Counted from the stretch's first letter, positions 10,089 to 20,100 are shown. The stretch: DNA of 37,955 nucleotides from Lishizhenia tianjinensis (GCA_945860455.1 CAMAQX010000003.1:1-37955); one strand, 5' to 3'. The notes: a model not told the origin generated them from the letters alone. Translations and numbers: made by a program.

Positions 10089-10772
10089 TTAACAGTGGTT
10101 TAATAAAGAATTAAATAAGAATAGCCCATCTTCATTACTTAATAAGTGGTCTGAAGCACGCTCTGGATGTGGCATCATCCCAAAAACATTTTTGCCTTTA
10201 TTGGTAATACCAGCAATATTGTTTAATGATCCGTTGGGATTACTTGCATTTGTAACCACTCCATTTTCGTCGCAATATTGAAAAAGAATTTGATCATTGT
10301 CTTCCAGTGACTTAAGTGTGTTTTCATCGGTAAAAAAACGTCCTTCACCATGAGCGATTGGTATTTTATACCGGTCGTTTTTAAGATCAATGGAAATAGC
10401 AGCAGATTTTGACACGGGCTTTAGGAAAGTGTTTTTACAAACAAAACGTTGATTATTGTTGTGTAATAGCGCACCATCTACAAGTCCTGTTTCGGTCAAA
10501 ATTTGAAATCCGTTACAAATACCCATTACGTAACCGCCTTTTTGAGCGTGTTTGATTACTTCGTTCATTATTGGAGAAAAGCGAGCAATTGCTCCAGACC
10601 GCAAATAATCCCCATAGGAAAATCCACCAGGAAGTATAAGAAAATCCGCTCCTTGCAGTGAGATATCTTTGTGCCATAAGTTTACTACCTGTTGATTCAG
10701 TTGTTCACGAAGTACATCAATCATATCTTGGTCACAATTAGAACCAGGGAAGGTTACAACACCAAATTTCAT
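10089..10772 (-). CDS. purQ: Phosphoribosylformylglycinamidine synthase subunit PurQ (stand-alone glutaminase)
   Basis: MKFGVVTFPGSNCDQD, LPGGFSYGDYLRSGAIARFSP, GICNGFQILTETGLVDGALL, MMPHPERASD. Confidence 0.95.
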   Translation of the reverse strand: MKFGVVTFPGSNCDQDMIDVLREQLNQQVVNLWHKDISLQGADFLILPGGFSYGDYLRSGAIARFSPIMNEVIKHAQKGGYVMGICNGFQILTETGLVDGALLHNNNQRFVCKNTFLKPVSKSAAISIDLKNDRYKIPIAHGEGRFFTDENTLKSLEDNDQILFQYCDENGVVTNASNPNGSLNNIAGITNKGKNVFGMMPHPERASDHLLSNEDGLFLFNSLLNHC

Positions 10773-10806
10773 TATAAATATTTTTTAGGCAAATAAATTA
10801 CCGAAT

Positions 10807-10814
10807 CAAAGGTA
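10807..10814 (-). promoter_or_regulatory. Candidate Bacteroidota -7 box (TACCTTTG) for purQ-purD
   Basis: Reverse complement of CAAAGGTA fits TAnnTTTG, about 35 nt upstream of the purQ ATG. No convincing -33 box. Confidence 0.4.
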
Positions 10815-10827
10815 ATTAAAATTATAG

Positions 10828-11796
10828 CTACCCAAATGGTAGAACGGCAAAAAATTTAACGAATGAATACCCCATAGCGATAAAGAATAAAATACCTGCA
10901 AACAGGCGATAATTTCTGCTAGTTAAGGCATAATTAATAAAAAAGGGCAATGAAATTAAAACAAATGAAAAACGATCAAACTGCCCGAAAAAGAACAAAT
11001 CATAGACACCTATAATTATTCCAAAAATGAAAAACACCCATACTGGAACCATCATTTTACGGAGACGAAGTGTAGATTTTATAGCATTGGACCGCAAACT
11101 AACAAAGGCAAGTAGGAACAGAAATGTTAATATTATCAGCACAAAAAGTAAGTCAAAAACAATTATGTTCCATTTAGAAGGGACATTGAATAAATCAATT
11201 AGAATTATTTTTTCGTTTAAAAAATAATAGGACCCGACATAAATAATAGGAATCGACAAACCAACCATAGCCAAGACGATATCTCTCAATTGAATTACTT
11301 TTAAATTCAAAACAGCTATAAAAAACGGTATAATATAGATTATTGTCGGAGGATGTATACAGAAACAAAGCCCGATTAAAAAAGCCCCATTGAACACATG
11401 TTTTTGATCACCTTCTTGTTGTTTGAGTAATAAAGCCTCCCTAATTGCAGCGATTAAAAACACATGCGCTAATAAAATAGGATTGAAATAATAGAAACTA
11501 GGAAACAAGCTCATTAATACACAATATAAAAACCCAGTGGAGTAGATCGTTTTGTCGTAAAATTCATTTTCGTTGAAAATACGTGTAAGATTTAACGCGT
11601 TTATTAATACGAGAATTCCCGCTAGTAAACGAGAAAAGAAAGGAGAAAAGGTAATTAGGTCACCAAATAGCCCTAAATTAAGAGTCTCAGGAATATCTAT
11701 TGAACTAGAAAAGAAGTTTAAAAAATGAAAAATAAAAATAAGGAAGGGCCCAAGAAAGAACCAAATCACCCTATATTCCACAAAAAACCGAATCAT
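10828..11796 (-). CDS. DUF6427-like multi-pass membrane protein
   Basis: 322 aa with many hydrophobic helices. Pattern (FSRLLAGILVLINALNLTRIFNENEFYDK, FCIHPPTIIYIIPFF) resembles the Bacteroidota DUF6427 family. Confidence 0.65.
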   Translation of the reverse strand: MIRFFVEYRVIWFFLGPFLIFIFHFLNFFSSSIDIPETLNLGLFGDLITFSPFFSRLLAGILVLINALNLTRIFNENEFYDKTIYSTGFLYCVLMSLFPSFYYFNPILLAHVFLIAAIREALLLKQQEGDQKHVFNGAFLIGLCFCIHPPTIIYIIPFFIAVLNLKVIQLRDIVLAMVGLSIPIIYVGSYYFLNEKIILIDLFNVPSKWNIIVFDLLFVLIILTFLFLLAFVSLRSNAIKSTLRLRKMMVPVWVFFIFGIIIGVYDLFFFGQFDRFSFVLISLPFFINYALTSRNYRLFAGILFFIAMGYSFVKFFAVLPFG

Positions 11797-11875
11797 AAAG
11801 CGAAGTTAGTCTTTTTGTCGGTTATTTCTTTTTTACAACAATATTGTGTGCTGTTTTCAGTTCTGTTTTTTAATT

Positions 11876-11883
11876 TATATTTG
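11876..11883 (+). promoter_or_regulatory. Candidate Bacteroidota -7 box (TATATTTG)
   Basis: Exact TAnnTTTG match, 46 nt before the ATG of the dksA-like gene. Confidence 0.4.
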
Positions 11884-11929
11884 TACTTAACTAAGCGTAC
11901 TGAGTGTTTCAATCTTTAAAATAAATAGA

Positions 11930-12313
11930 ATGGGTCAAGAAAAAAACAAATATTCTGATAGTGAATTAGTTGAATTCAAAGAATTAATTAATGCTAAGCT
12001 TAAAGAAGCACAAGAACATTACTCGTTGTTAATTGCGTCTTTGTCACATAGTGATGACCATGGTACAGACGATACCGGTAGAACTTTTAATATGATGGAA
12101 GATGGTTCTGAAACATTGTCAAGAGAGGAAGTTGCGCAATTGGCAGCGCGACAAGAAAAATTTATTCAAAATTTACAAAATGCATTAATACGAATTGAAA
12201 ACAAGACGTATGGTGTTTGTCGTGTAACAGGAAAGTTAATTCCTAAGGAAAGACTACGTTTGGTTCCTCACGCAACGATGGGTGTTGATGCGAAAAACGC
12301 ACAAAACAAATAA
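11930..12313 (+). CDS. DksA/TraR-family protein
   Basis: Coiled-coil N-terminus plus QNALIRIENKTYGVCRVTGKLIPKERLRLVPHAT, typical of Bacteroidota TraR/DksA-family proteins. Confidence 0.88.
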   Translation: MGQEKNKYSDSELVEFKELINAKLKEAQEHYSLLIASLSHSDDHGTDDTGRTFNMMEDGSETLSREEVAQLAARQEKFIQNLQNALIRIENKTYGVCRVTGKLIPKERLRLVPHATMGVDAKNAQNK

Positions 12314-12961
12314 ATGGTGAAGAAACAATTATTGATTGTTGGGTGGATTATCTTGGCGGTTTTATTGGTTGATCAACTTGTTAAAATTTATATCAAAACA
12401 CATTTTTTTCCCGGCGAAACAGTTTCTGTTTTCGGAGATTGGTTTGTGCTGGAATACATTGAAAATCCGGGAATGGCATTTGGAACAACCTTTGGATCCA
12501 AGGTCTGGCATAAATTGGCGTTAAGTGTATTTAGAATTGCAGCAATTACTGGGATTTCCATTTATTTGTATAATCAAGCAAAAAAAGGTGCGAAAACAGA
12601 GTTTTTAGTGGCCATTGGATTGGTGTTAGCAGGTGCCACAGGAAATTTAATAGATTCCCTGTTTTATGATTTATACTTTGCTTTTGATCCTTGTATGCCT
12701 TACAATGGAATGGAGGGTTCTGGTGTTTTCGCTGATTGCTTTGGTTTTAAAAGGGAGGTGCGAAACTCCGGGTTTTTAATGGGGAATGTTGTTGATATGT
12801 TTAAATTTCAAGCGTTTTGGCCTATTTGGGTTCCTGTATTGGGAGGAAAAGAAGTGTTTCCTGCTATATGGAATGTGGCTGATGCGGTTATAACCTCTGG
12901 AGTAATAATGATTTTTCTTCGACAAAGAAGTTATTTTAACGAAAAAAAGCAGTCCATTTAA
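12314..12961 (+). CDS. lspA: Lipoprotein signal peptidase
   Basis: VDQLVKIYIK, EYIENPGMAFG, GATGNLIDSLFY, GNVVDMFKF, FPAIWNVADAVIT catalytic Asp motifs. Confidence 0.95.
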   Translation: MVKKQLLIVGWIILAVLLVDQLVKIYIKTHFFPGETVSVFGDWFVLEYIENPGMAFGTTFGSKVWHKLALSVFRIAAITGISIYLYNQAKKGAKTEFLVAIGLVLAGATGNLIDSLFYDLYFAFDPCMPYNGMEGSGVFADCFGFKREVRNSGFLMGNVVDMFKFQAFWPIWVPVLGGKEVFPAIWNVADAVITSGVIMIFLRQRSYFNEKKQSI

Positions 12962-12975
12962 AAGACTGCTTTTTT
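12943..12975. terminator. Bidirectional intrinsic terminator between convergent lspA and ssb array
   Basis: Perfect 12-bp inverted repeat AAAAAAGCAGTC / GACTGCTTTTTT around a 9-nt loop. A/T tracts serve both directions. Confidence 0.8.
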
Positions 12976-12993
12976 GGAGTTATTGTTTGGTTT

Positions 12994-13320
12994 TTATAAC
13001 CCGATTATCTGCCTCACTTCAACTTCTGTGATGCTTTTTTTAACGCCTGTTTGCGTTAAATAGGAGCGATTCACCAACCGACCATGTATGGCTACTTTTT
13101 TACCCTTTTCGCTATATTTTTCAATAAATTCAGCCATGTTTCCCCAAGCAAAAACGCGGTGCCATTCTACGTCTTTTCTGAATTTTCCGCTATTACTTCT
13201 ATACGTATTGTCTGTTGCTAAATTAAATCGGGCAATGCTTTTACCATTTTCAAAACGTGTTATTTGAGCGGATGAGCCAATGTTGCCAATGAGTGTGATG
13301 TGATTTCTTACTGTAGTCAT
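12994..13320 (-). CDS. Single-stranded DNA-binding protein (small SSB paralog 3)
   Basis: OB-fold SSB pattern NHITLIGNIGSSAQITRFENGKSIARFNLATDNTY...EWHRVFAWGNMAEFIEKYSEKGKKVAIHGRLVNRSY. Confidence 0.9.
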   Translation of the reverse strand: MTTVRNHITLIGNIGSSAQITRFENGKSIARFNLATDNTYRSNSGKFRKDVEWHRVFAWGNMAEFIEKYSEKGKKVAIHGRLVNRSYLTQTGVKKSITEVEVRQIIGL

Positions 13321-13334
13321 GTGTGTGATTTTTA

Positions 13335-13655
13335 TTAATTATTTGGGATTAAGGTTAAGTCGTTGATTTCTATTTCTGATATCAATTTAGGAACACCGCC
13401 TGCTTTATAAAAACGGCTAACGATCTTACCCTCGATTGCTAAGTTCGTTCCTTTTAATTCTAACTCTTCAAGAACTTTAACCCATCTACCCCAAGCTGTT
13501 AGTGTATGCCAGGTGTCCCTGGATTTGGATTTGCCCTTTTCGTCGAAATAGGTTTCTTTGGTTGACATAGTGAACTTTACTAATTTTTTTCCATTATCAA
13601 GCTCTATAAATTGTGCGGCAGATCGCGCTTTTCCTATTAGATTTACGTAATTCAT
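13335..13655 (-). CDS. Single-stranded DNA-binding protein-like (small SSB paralog 2)
   Basis: NYVNLIGKARSAAQFIELDNGKKLVKFTMSTKETY...DTWHTLTAWGRWVKVLEELELKGTNLAIEGKIVSRFY, the same OB-fold pattern but divergent. Confidence 0.85.
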   Translation of the reverse strand: MNYVNLIGKARSAAQFIELDNGKKLVKFTMSTKETYFDEKGKSKSRDTWHTLTAWGRWVKVLEELELKGTNLAIEGKIVSRFYKAGGVPKLISEIEINDLTLIPNN

Positions 13656-13666
13656 TTTTGCTAGGG

Positions 13667-14044
13667 TTATTTATTATTCATTTTTTGAGTTGTTTTTTCT
13701 AAAGGTTTTTCATTGGTTGTCTTTAATACCAAGAATTCTGTTGCCTCTACGAAGGTGACAAATCGTTTTTCACCATTTTTTGTTTCATAGTTTTGATTAA
13801 CTAATCGTCCCTCTAGTACGATTTCTTGCCCCTTTTGAAGCGTCTTTTGCATTCGTTGAGCTACTTTACCCCAGGCATTTATTGTATGCCATTGTGTTTG
13901 TTCCTGCCATACGCCATTTAACTTGTATGACTCATTTGTTGCAACCGTAAAACGTGCTAGCGTTTTTCCTGTTTCAAATGTTACTACTTCTGGATTTGCG
14001 CCCAGCCTACCGATCAAACTCACTTTGTTTCTTAGTGCATTCAT
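13667..14044 (-). CDS. Single-stranded DNA-binding protein (small SSB paralog 1)
   Basis: NKVSLIGRLGANPEVVTFETGKTLARFTVATNESY...QWHTINAWGKVAQRMQKTLQKGQEIVLEGRLVNQNYETKNGEKR. Confidence 0.92.
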   Translation of the reverse strand: MNALRNKVSLIGRLGANPEVVTFETGKTLARFTVATNESYKLNGVWQEQTQWHTINAWGKVAQRMQKTLQKGQEIVLEGRLVNQNYETKNGEKRFVTFVEATEFLVLKTTNEKPLEKTTQKMNNK

Positions 14045-14327
14045 GTTTGTAAAAATTAAGGTTTGAAAAAATTGTTGTGTCCTTTTTCGTTTTGGATTCG
14101 AATTGACTCTGCAAAGTTTCCATCAACTCAAAACTTTATTCGGTTGATAGTCATTTATTGTCGATTATTATTCGTTTGTAATTGTTTTAAATTGATTATG
14201 TATTTGTAAATGAGAGAAATAACAAAAAAAATAAATGGTTTGAAACATGTTAAAAAGAGCAAGATTTATTTCTTGATAGCTAAAAAAAACACTTATTCGA
14301 AGTGTAAAAAATATCCTATTCATTTTG

Positions 14328-14335
14328 TATCTTTA
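14328..14335 (+). promoter_or_regulatory. Candidate -7 box for maeB (TATCTTTA)
   Basis: 7/8 match to TAnnTTTG, 19 nt upstream of the likely maeB ATG (14355). Confidence 0.35.
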
Positions 14336-14354
14336 CCACCCACAAAAAAACGGA

Positions 14355-16619
14355 ATGTCAAAAGTTAGAAAACAAGAAGCGCTGGATTACCATTCAATGG
14401 GTAAACCAGGAAAAATAGAAGTAGTTCCTACAAAACCTTATGCCTCTCAACGAGATTTATCACTTGCTTATTCACCCGGTGTGGCAGAACCTTGTTTAAA
14501 AATAGCCGAAAACAAAGAGGATGTGTATAAATACACGAGTAAGTCAAACTTGGTTGCGGTAATCACCAATGGAACTGCTGTTTTAGGTTTGGGTGATATT
14601 GGCCCTGAGGCATCAAAACCTGTAATGGAGGGAAAGGGACTGTTGTTTAAAATTTTTGCTGATATTGATGTTTTCGATATTGAAATCGACGCAAGGGATC
14701 CTGAATTATTTATCCAAACGGTAAAGGCGATTGCTCCTACTTTTGGAGGAATTAATTTGGAAGACATAAAGGCACCTGAAGCATTTGAAATAGAAAGACG
14801 ATTAAAGGAGGAATTAGATATTCCGATTATGCATGATGATCAACACGGCACGGCTATTATTTCTTCTGCAGCACTTTTAAATGCACTAGAATTAGCGGGT
14901 AAAAAAATTGATGATGTTAAAATTGTTGTTTCTGGTGCGGGAGCCTCTGCTGTGTCATGTGTAAAACTATATCTTTCTCTAGGCGCTAAATTATCCAACA
15001 TTTTCATGTTCGATTCTAAAGGGCTACTGTCTAAAAAGCGAACTAACTTAGATGATTACAAATTGTTTTTTGCCTCACATGAAACGGTTGTTTCGTTTGA
15101 AGACGCATTCAAAGACGCCGATGTTTTTCTAGGATTGTCTCGTGCTGGCTTAGTGTCAAAGGACATGATTGCCGCAATGGCAAACGACCCAATTGTATTT
15201 GCTTTAGCCAATCCTGAACCTGAAATTTCGTACAAAGACGCCACGTCTGTTCGGAAAGATATTATTTTAGCAACAGGCCGCTCTGACCACCCTAATCAGG
15301 TAAATAATGTGCTTGGTTTTCCATTTATATTTAGAGGTGCTTTAGACGTTCGAGCAACAACAATTAATGAGGAAATGAAACTTGCAGCTGTTAAAGCAAT
15401 AGCTGCTCTGGCAAAGGAAACGATTCCGGAAGAAGTAATTCAGGCTTATGGAGAAAAGAACATTTCTTTTGGTCGTGAACAAATCATTCCAAAGCCATTA
15501 GATCCGCGTTTGATTCATTATGTGGCCCCGGCGGTTGCAAAAGCAGCGATGGATTCTGGTGTAGCAAAAAATCCAATTTTAGATTGGGATGAATATGAGT
15601 CAATTTTAAAAAGCCGTTTAGGTCTCGACAATAAACTCATACGTAATATCACCACAAAAGCACAATCAAACCCTAAAAAAGTCGTTTACGCCGAAGGGGA
15701 CAACGTTAAAACATTGAAGGCTGCACAAGTAGCGTTTGAAGAAGGGTGTGCGTTTCCTATTTTACTCGGCAAGAAAAAACGCATTGAAGCACTGATTGAA
15801 GAATATGGTATTGATTTACCAGAAAAAACAATTGTAGATCCGAAATCGGAAGAAGAAGAAACAAGACGCATTGTTTATGGCAAAGCTTTTTTCGAAAAAC
15901 GAAAACGAAAAGGATTCACCGAATTTGAAGCGCTTCAAATCATGAGAGAGCGCAATTACTTTGGCTCTATGATGGTAGATCAAGGAGATGCCGACGCAAT
16001 GATTACGGGGACTACAAGAAGTTATCGATCATCTATAAAGCCAGCACTACAAACAATAGGGTTGCAAAAAGACGTGAATTTGGTGGCGGGAATGTATATT
16101 CTTATTACGAAAAAGGGTCCGTTATTTTTAGCCGACACAACCGTAAATTTAAATCCATCGGCAGAGCAAATTGCGGAAATAACAGTAAATGTTGCAAAAA
16201 CAGTTCGTAAATTAAAAATTACTCCGCGAATAGCATTGTTAAGTTATTCCAACTTTGGGTCTTCTCCTGGCGATGATTCTGAAAAAATGGCCAATGCAGT
16301 TCAGATTTTACACGAAAATCACCCAACTTTAATTGTGGACGGAGAAATGCAAGCCAATTTTGCTTTGAATAAAGAAATGATGAATGAAAAGTTTTCGTTT
16401 TCGCAATTAGCAAATAAACAAGTAAACACCTTGATTTTCCCTAATTTATCGGCGGGAAATATAGCATATAAGCTTTTACAACAAACAACAGATGCGGATG
16501 CAATAGGACCCATTTTAATTGGATTAAAGAAACCGATTCATATTCTTCAGCTGGGTAGTTCGGTTCGAGAAATAGTGAACATGGTTAAAGTAGCCGTAAT
16601 TGACGCTCAAAACAAATAA
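14355..16619 (+). CDS. maeB: NADP-dependent malic enzyme fused to phosphotransacetylase-like domain
   Basis: LSLAYSPGVAEPCL, DIPIMHDDQHGTAII, VVSGAGASAVSC; C-terminal PTA-like domain (YAEGDNVKTLKAAQVAFEEG, MITGTTRSYRSSIKPALQ). ORF track begins 10 codons upstream; the first ATG is MSKVRKQEALDYH. Confidence 0.95.
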   Translation: MSKVRKQEALDYHSMGKPGKIEVVPTKPYASQRDLSLAYSPGVAEPCLKIAENKEDVYKYTSKSNLVAVITNGTAVLGLGDIGPEASKPVMEGKGLLFKIFADIDVFDIEIDARDPELFIQTVKAIAPTFGGINLEDIKAPEAFEIERRLKEELDIPIMHDDQHGTAIISSAALLNALELAGKKIDDVKIVVSGAGASAVSCVKLYLSLGAKLSNIFMFDSKGLLSKKRTNLDDYKLFFASHETVVSFEDAFKDADVFLGLSRAGLVSKDMIAAMANDPIVFALANPEPEISYKDATSVRKDIILATGRSDHPNQVNNVLGFPFIFRGALDVRATTINEEMKLAAVKAIAALAKETIPEEVIQAYGEKNISFGREQIIPKPLDPRLIHYVAPAVAKAAMDSGVAKNPILDWDEYESILKSRLGLDNKLIRNITTKAQSNPKKVVYAEGDNVKTLKAAQVAFEEGCAFPILLGKKKRIEALIEEYGIDLPEKTIVDPKSEEEETRRIVYGKAFFEKRKRKGFTEFEALQIMRERNYFGSMMVDQGDADAMITGTTRSYRSSIKPALQTIGLQKDVNLVAGMYILITKKGPLFLADTTVNLNPSAEQIAEITVNVAKTVRKLKITPRIALLSYSNFGSSPGDDSEKMANAVQILHENHPTLIVDGEMQANFALNKEMMNEKFSFSQLANKQVNTLIFPNLSAGNIAYKLLQQTTDADAIGPILIGLKKPIHILQLGSSVREIVNMVKVAVIDAQNK

Positions 16620-16621
16620 AT

Positions 16622-17197
16622 ATGATAGGACAACTAACGGGACGACTTATTGAAAAAACGCCCACTGAAATTGTGGTAGATTGCGCAGGCGTTGGGTATG
16701 AGGTTCGAATATCATTAAACACATTTTCAGCACTTGGTACGGAAGAAGCAGTGAAGGTTTTTATTAAGTTAATTGTTCGAGAGGACGCACATTTGTTATA
16801 TGGTTTTCATACTAAAGAAGAACGGGAAATGTTTAATCATTTGGTGAGTGTTTCAGGAATTGGCCCAAATACAGCCATGATCATGCTATCTTCATTGACT
16901 CCTGAAGAAGTGGCGAATGCAATTCAGACAGAAGATGTTAGAACGATACAAAGCATAAAAGGAATCGGTGCTAAAACAGCCCAACGAGTTATTATTGATT
17001 TAAAGGATAAAGTGTTAAAATTGAGCGTTGCGAGTGAAAATATACCATTTAGCCACAATACAATTAGATTTGATGCGTTAAACGCTTTAGTTTCCTTAGG
17101 TTTTGATAAAAAACTGGCCGATAAAGTGTTGGATAAATTGGCTACAGGTCAAGAATCCGTCGAAGAATTAATTAAAGGAGCATTAAAATTATTGTAA
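16622..17197 (+). CDS. ruvA: Holliday junction branch migration protein RuvA
   Basis: MIGQLTGRLIEKTPTEIVVDCAGVGYEV, VSGIGPNTAMIMLSSL, IKGIGAKTAQRVIIDLKDK. Confidence 0.96.
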   Translation: MIGQLTGRLIEKTPTEIVVDCAGVGYEVRISLNTFSALGTEEAVKVFIKLIVREDAHLLYGFHTKEEREMFNHLVSVSGIGPNTAMIMLSSLTPEEVANAIQTEDVRTIQSIKGIGAKTAQRVIIDLKDKVLKLSVASENIPFSHNTIRFDALNALVSLGFDKKLADKVLDKLATGQESVEELIKGALKLL

Positions 17198-17199
17198 CA

Positions 17200-20100
17200 T
17201 TGAATCTGAGAAAAATTAAAAATAGGTCGTTTGCAAAGTGGTTTGTTTTATCACACTTTATTTTCGTCGGTTTTGGTTTTTTGGCCCAAGACACAACGTT
17301 ACAATTTCCAATTTCCAACCCATTAGACCCAACATTAAATACACCGCAAAGTTTTGATTTTGGCGACCCAAGTTCCGTGGAACAAACCGTCGTGTATGAT
17401 CCTGTTACCGGAAAATACATTTTCACAGAACGAATGAGTAATGGATTGTATTACCGATACCCCTCTATGATGACCTTAGAAGAGTATTTGGAATATGAAC
17501 GTAAAAAATCAACGACGTTAAATTGGCAAAAAAAGATTGAAGAACAAACAGAAAAGGGCCGACCGTTTGAGTTACCTATTAAAGTTGGTAGTAAATTGTT
17601 TGCCGATTTTTTCGGGGGAAATGAAATTGTATTAAGACCACAAGGGCAAGTGGAAGTTTCGCTTGGGGCTAATTATTCTAGATACGATAACCCAATTTTA
17701 CCGCTCAGACAAAGACAAATTACTCGATTTGATTTTAACCAGCAAATTCAAATGAATTTAGTTGGACAAATAGGTTCTAAATTGAAAATAAATACCAGTT
17801 ATAACACCCAAGCGGCTTTTGATTTTGATAATATATCGAAATTGGAACATACCGGTAATGAAGATCAAATCCTACAAAAAATCGCCTTAGGACAAATAAC
17901 ATTTGACTCTCCAACTTCATTGATTCAGGGGTCCTCCACCTTGTTTGGAGCCAAGGCTCAATTAAAATTTGGCCGTTCTTATTGGGATTTATTCGCTGCT
18001 ACATCAAAAGGGAAACGACAAGAAATTAATATCACCGGAAAATCGCAAGTTCAAAAATTTGAATTGGGAGCGGATAAATATGAAGCCAACAGACATTACT
18101 TTTTAAATTTATACCATCATGATAATTACGATGCCGCAATGGCTACATTACCGGTTGTTAATTCCACAGCATACATTACCCGAATTGAAATTTGGTTAAC
18201 CAATCGAACCAATAACACAGAAAACACAAGAAATATTGTCGCTTTCGCCGATTTGGGAGAGGCAAAACCAGCTAATTGTCAGGGAAGCCCCGGTGGATAT
18301 GCTACAGCAATAATGCCGGATAATGAAGCAAACAATTTGTATCAATGGGCTTCTTCTCAACCACAGATTCGTGCTTTTCAAAATGCGGTAACATCGTTGG
18401 CCACACAGGTTACAGCCCCTGGACCATTTTTCCAAGCCGTTCATTATGAAAAAATTGAAAATGCTCGAAAATTAACTGAACAAGAGTACACGTACAATGC
18501 ATTATTAGGATATGTATCATTAAATACCCCGCTTAATAATGATGAGGTTTTAGCGGTAGCATACGAATATACATATAACGGGGAGACTTTTCAGGTGGGT
18601 GAACTTTCAACAGACGGTGCTCAAGGACAAGAGGCATTGGTGCTAAAGTTATTGAAACCAACCATTACAAATCCGAAAAATAAAGTGTGGGATTTGATGA
18701 TGAAAAATGTCTATTCAGTCGGCGCTTTTCAGGTAGATCAGACAGGTTTCAAAATTGATATACTTTACAACAATAGAGAGACCTCTGTTAATGTTCCTTA
18801 TTTCCCCATGACGGGTGTTGATGATCGTCAAATCGTTACACTCTTGGAAATGGACAAATTGAATCAAAATAATCAACCGTTTACGGATGGTGTTTTCGAC
18901 TTTGTTCCTTTTACGATAACTGGTAACAAAATGGAAAATGGTGGAACAATCAACAAAAAAAATGGACGTATCTATTTTTCAACGATTGAGCCATTCGGAA
19001 AAACACTTCAATCCAAATTAGTCGCAGTTGGAATCGCGCCAACATTAATTGATCAGGTAGTTTATACAGAATTGTATGATTCAACAATAACTGCCGCACA
19101 GCAAATTCCCGCAAAAAATCGATTTTCATTTAAAGGAGAATACCAATCTTCAATTACTTCGGATATTCCACTTAACGCGCTAAATGTTCCGCAAGGCGCA
19201 GTAACTGTTACGGCTGGTGGAATTAAATTGACAGAAGGTTTGGATTATTCTGTGGACTATAACTTGGGGCGTGTAAAAATATTGAACACAGGAATTTTGG
19301 AGTCTAATACACCGATAAAAATTTCAATTGAAAGTAATTCTGTTTTTGGTTTCCAGGCAAGATCAATGATTGGTGGTAGATATAGTTATCGAATGAGTGA
19401 TAAATTTAACATTGGCGCTACTGCTTTACGGATGCTTGAGCGCCCGGTCACTCAAAAGGTTGATATTGGTAATGAACCGTTTAAAAACACCATGATAGGT
19501 GCGGATTTAGCATTCAAAACAAATTTGCCATTCTTGACAAAATGGGTAGATTTTTTACCAGGAATTTCAACAAGTGCCATGTCCACCTTATCTTTTACTG
19601 GAGAGGTAGCGCGCTTAATTCCAGGTCAACCAAGAGCAATTAACAAAGAAGGAACTTCCTATGTAGATGATTTTGAAGCGTCACAAAGCGCAATTGATTT
19701 ACGTCAGTTTTCTTCTTGGAGAATGGCTTCTGTACCACAAGGCCAGGCGGATTTATTTCCCGAGGCACAAACTAAAACATTGGCTGCCGGATATAAACGC
19801 GCAAAATTATCTTGGTATGTTATTGATCCTGTTTTCTATCAAGGAAATTCTTTGACTCCCCAACACATTAAACAAAACCCTCAAATGTTATCGGATAGTC
19901 GAATGAGGTTAGTGAATCAGGTGGACATTTTTCCAAACTTGCAAATGCAATACGGTTCTATTCCAAACATTCCAATTCTAGATTTAGCATTTTACCCGAA
20001 AGAACGGGGAATGTATAATTATGACCAGTCAAGCACGTTTAATCCAGATGGTACATTTACAAATCCTGAAAATCGGTGGGGTGGTATAATGCGTTCATTA

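Noticed and set aside
15071-15086. TGCCTCACATGAAACG, a parS-like 12/16 match inside maeB
   Set aside because: Within conserved coding sequence (ASHETVV) and missing the CACGTG core. Used only as a control for how often 12/16 matches arise.
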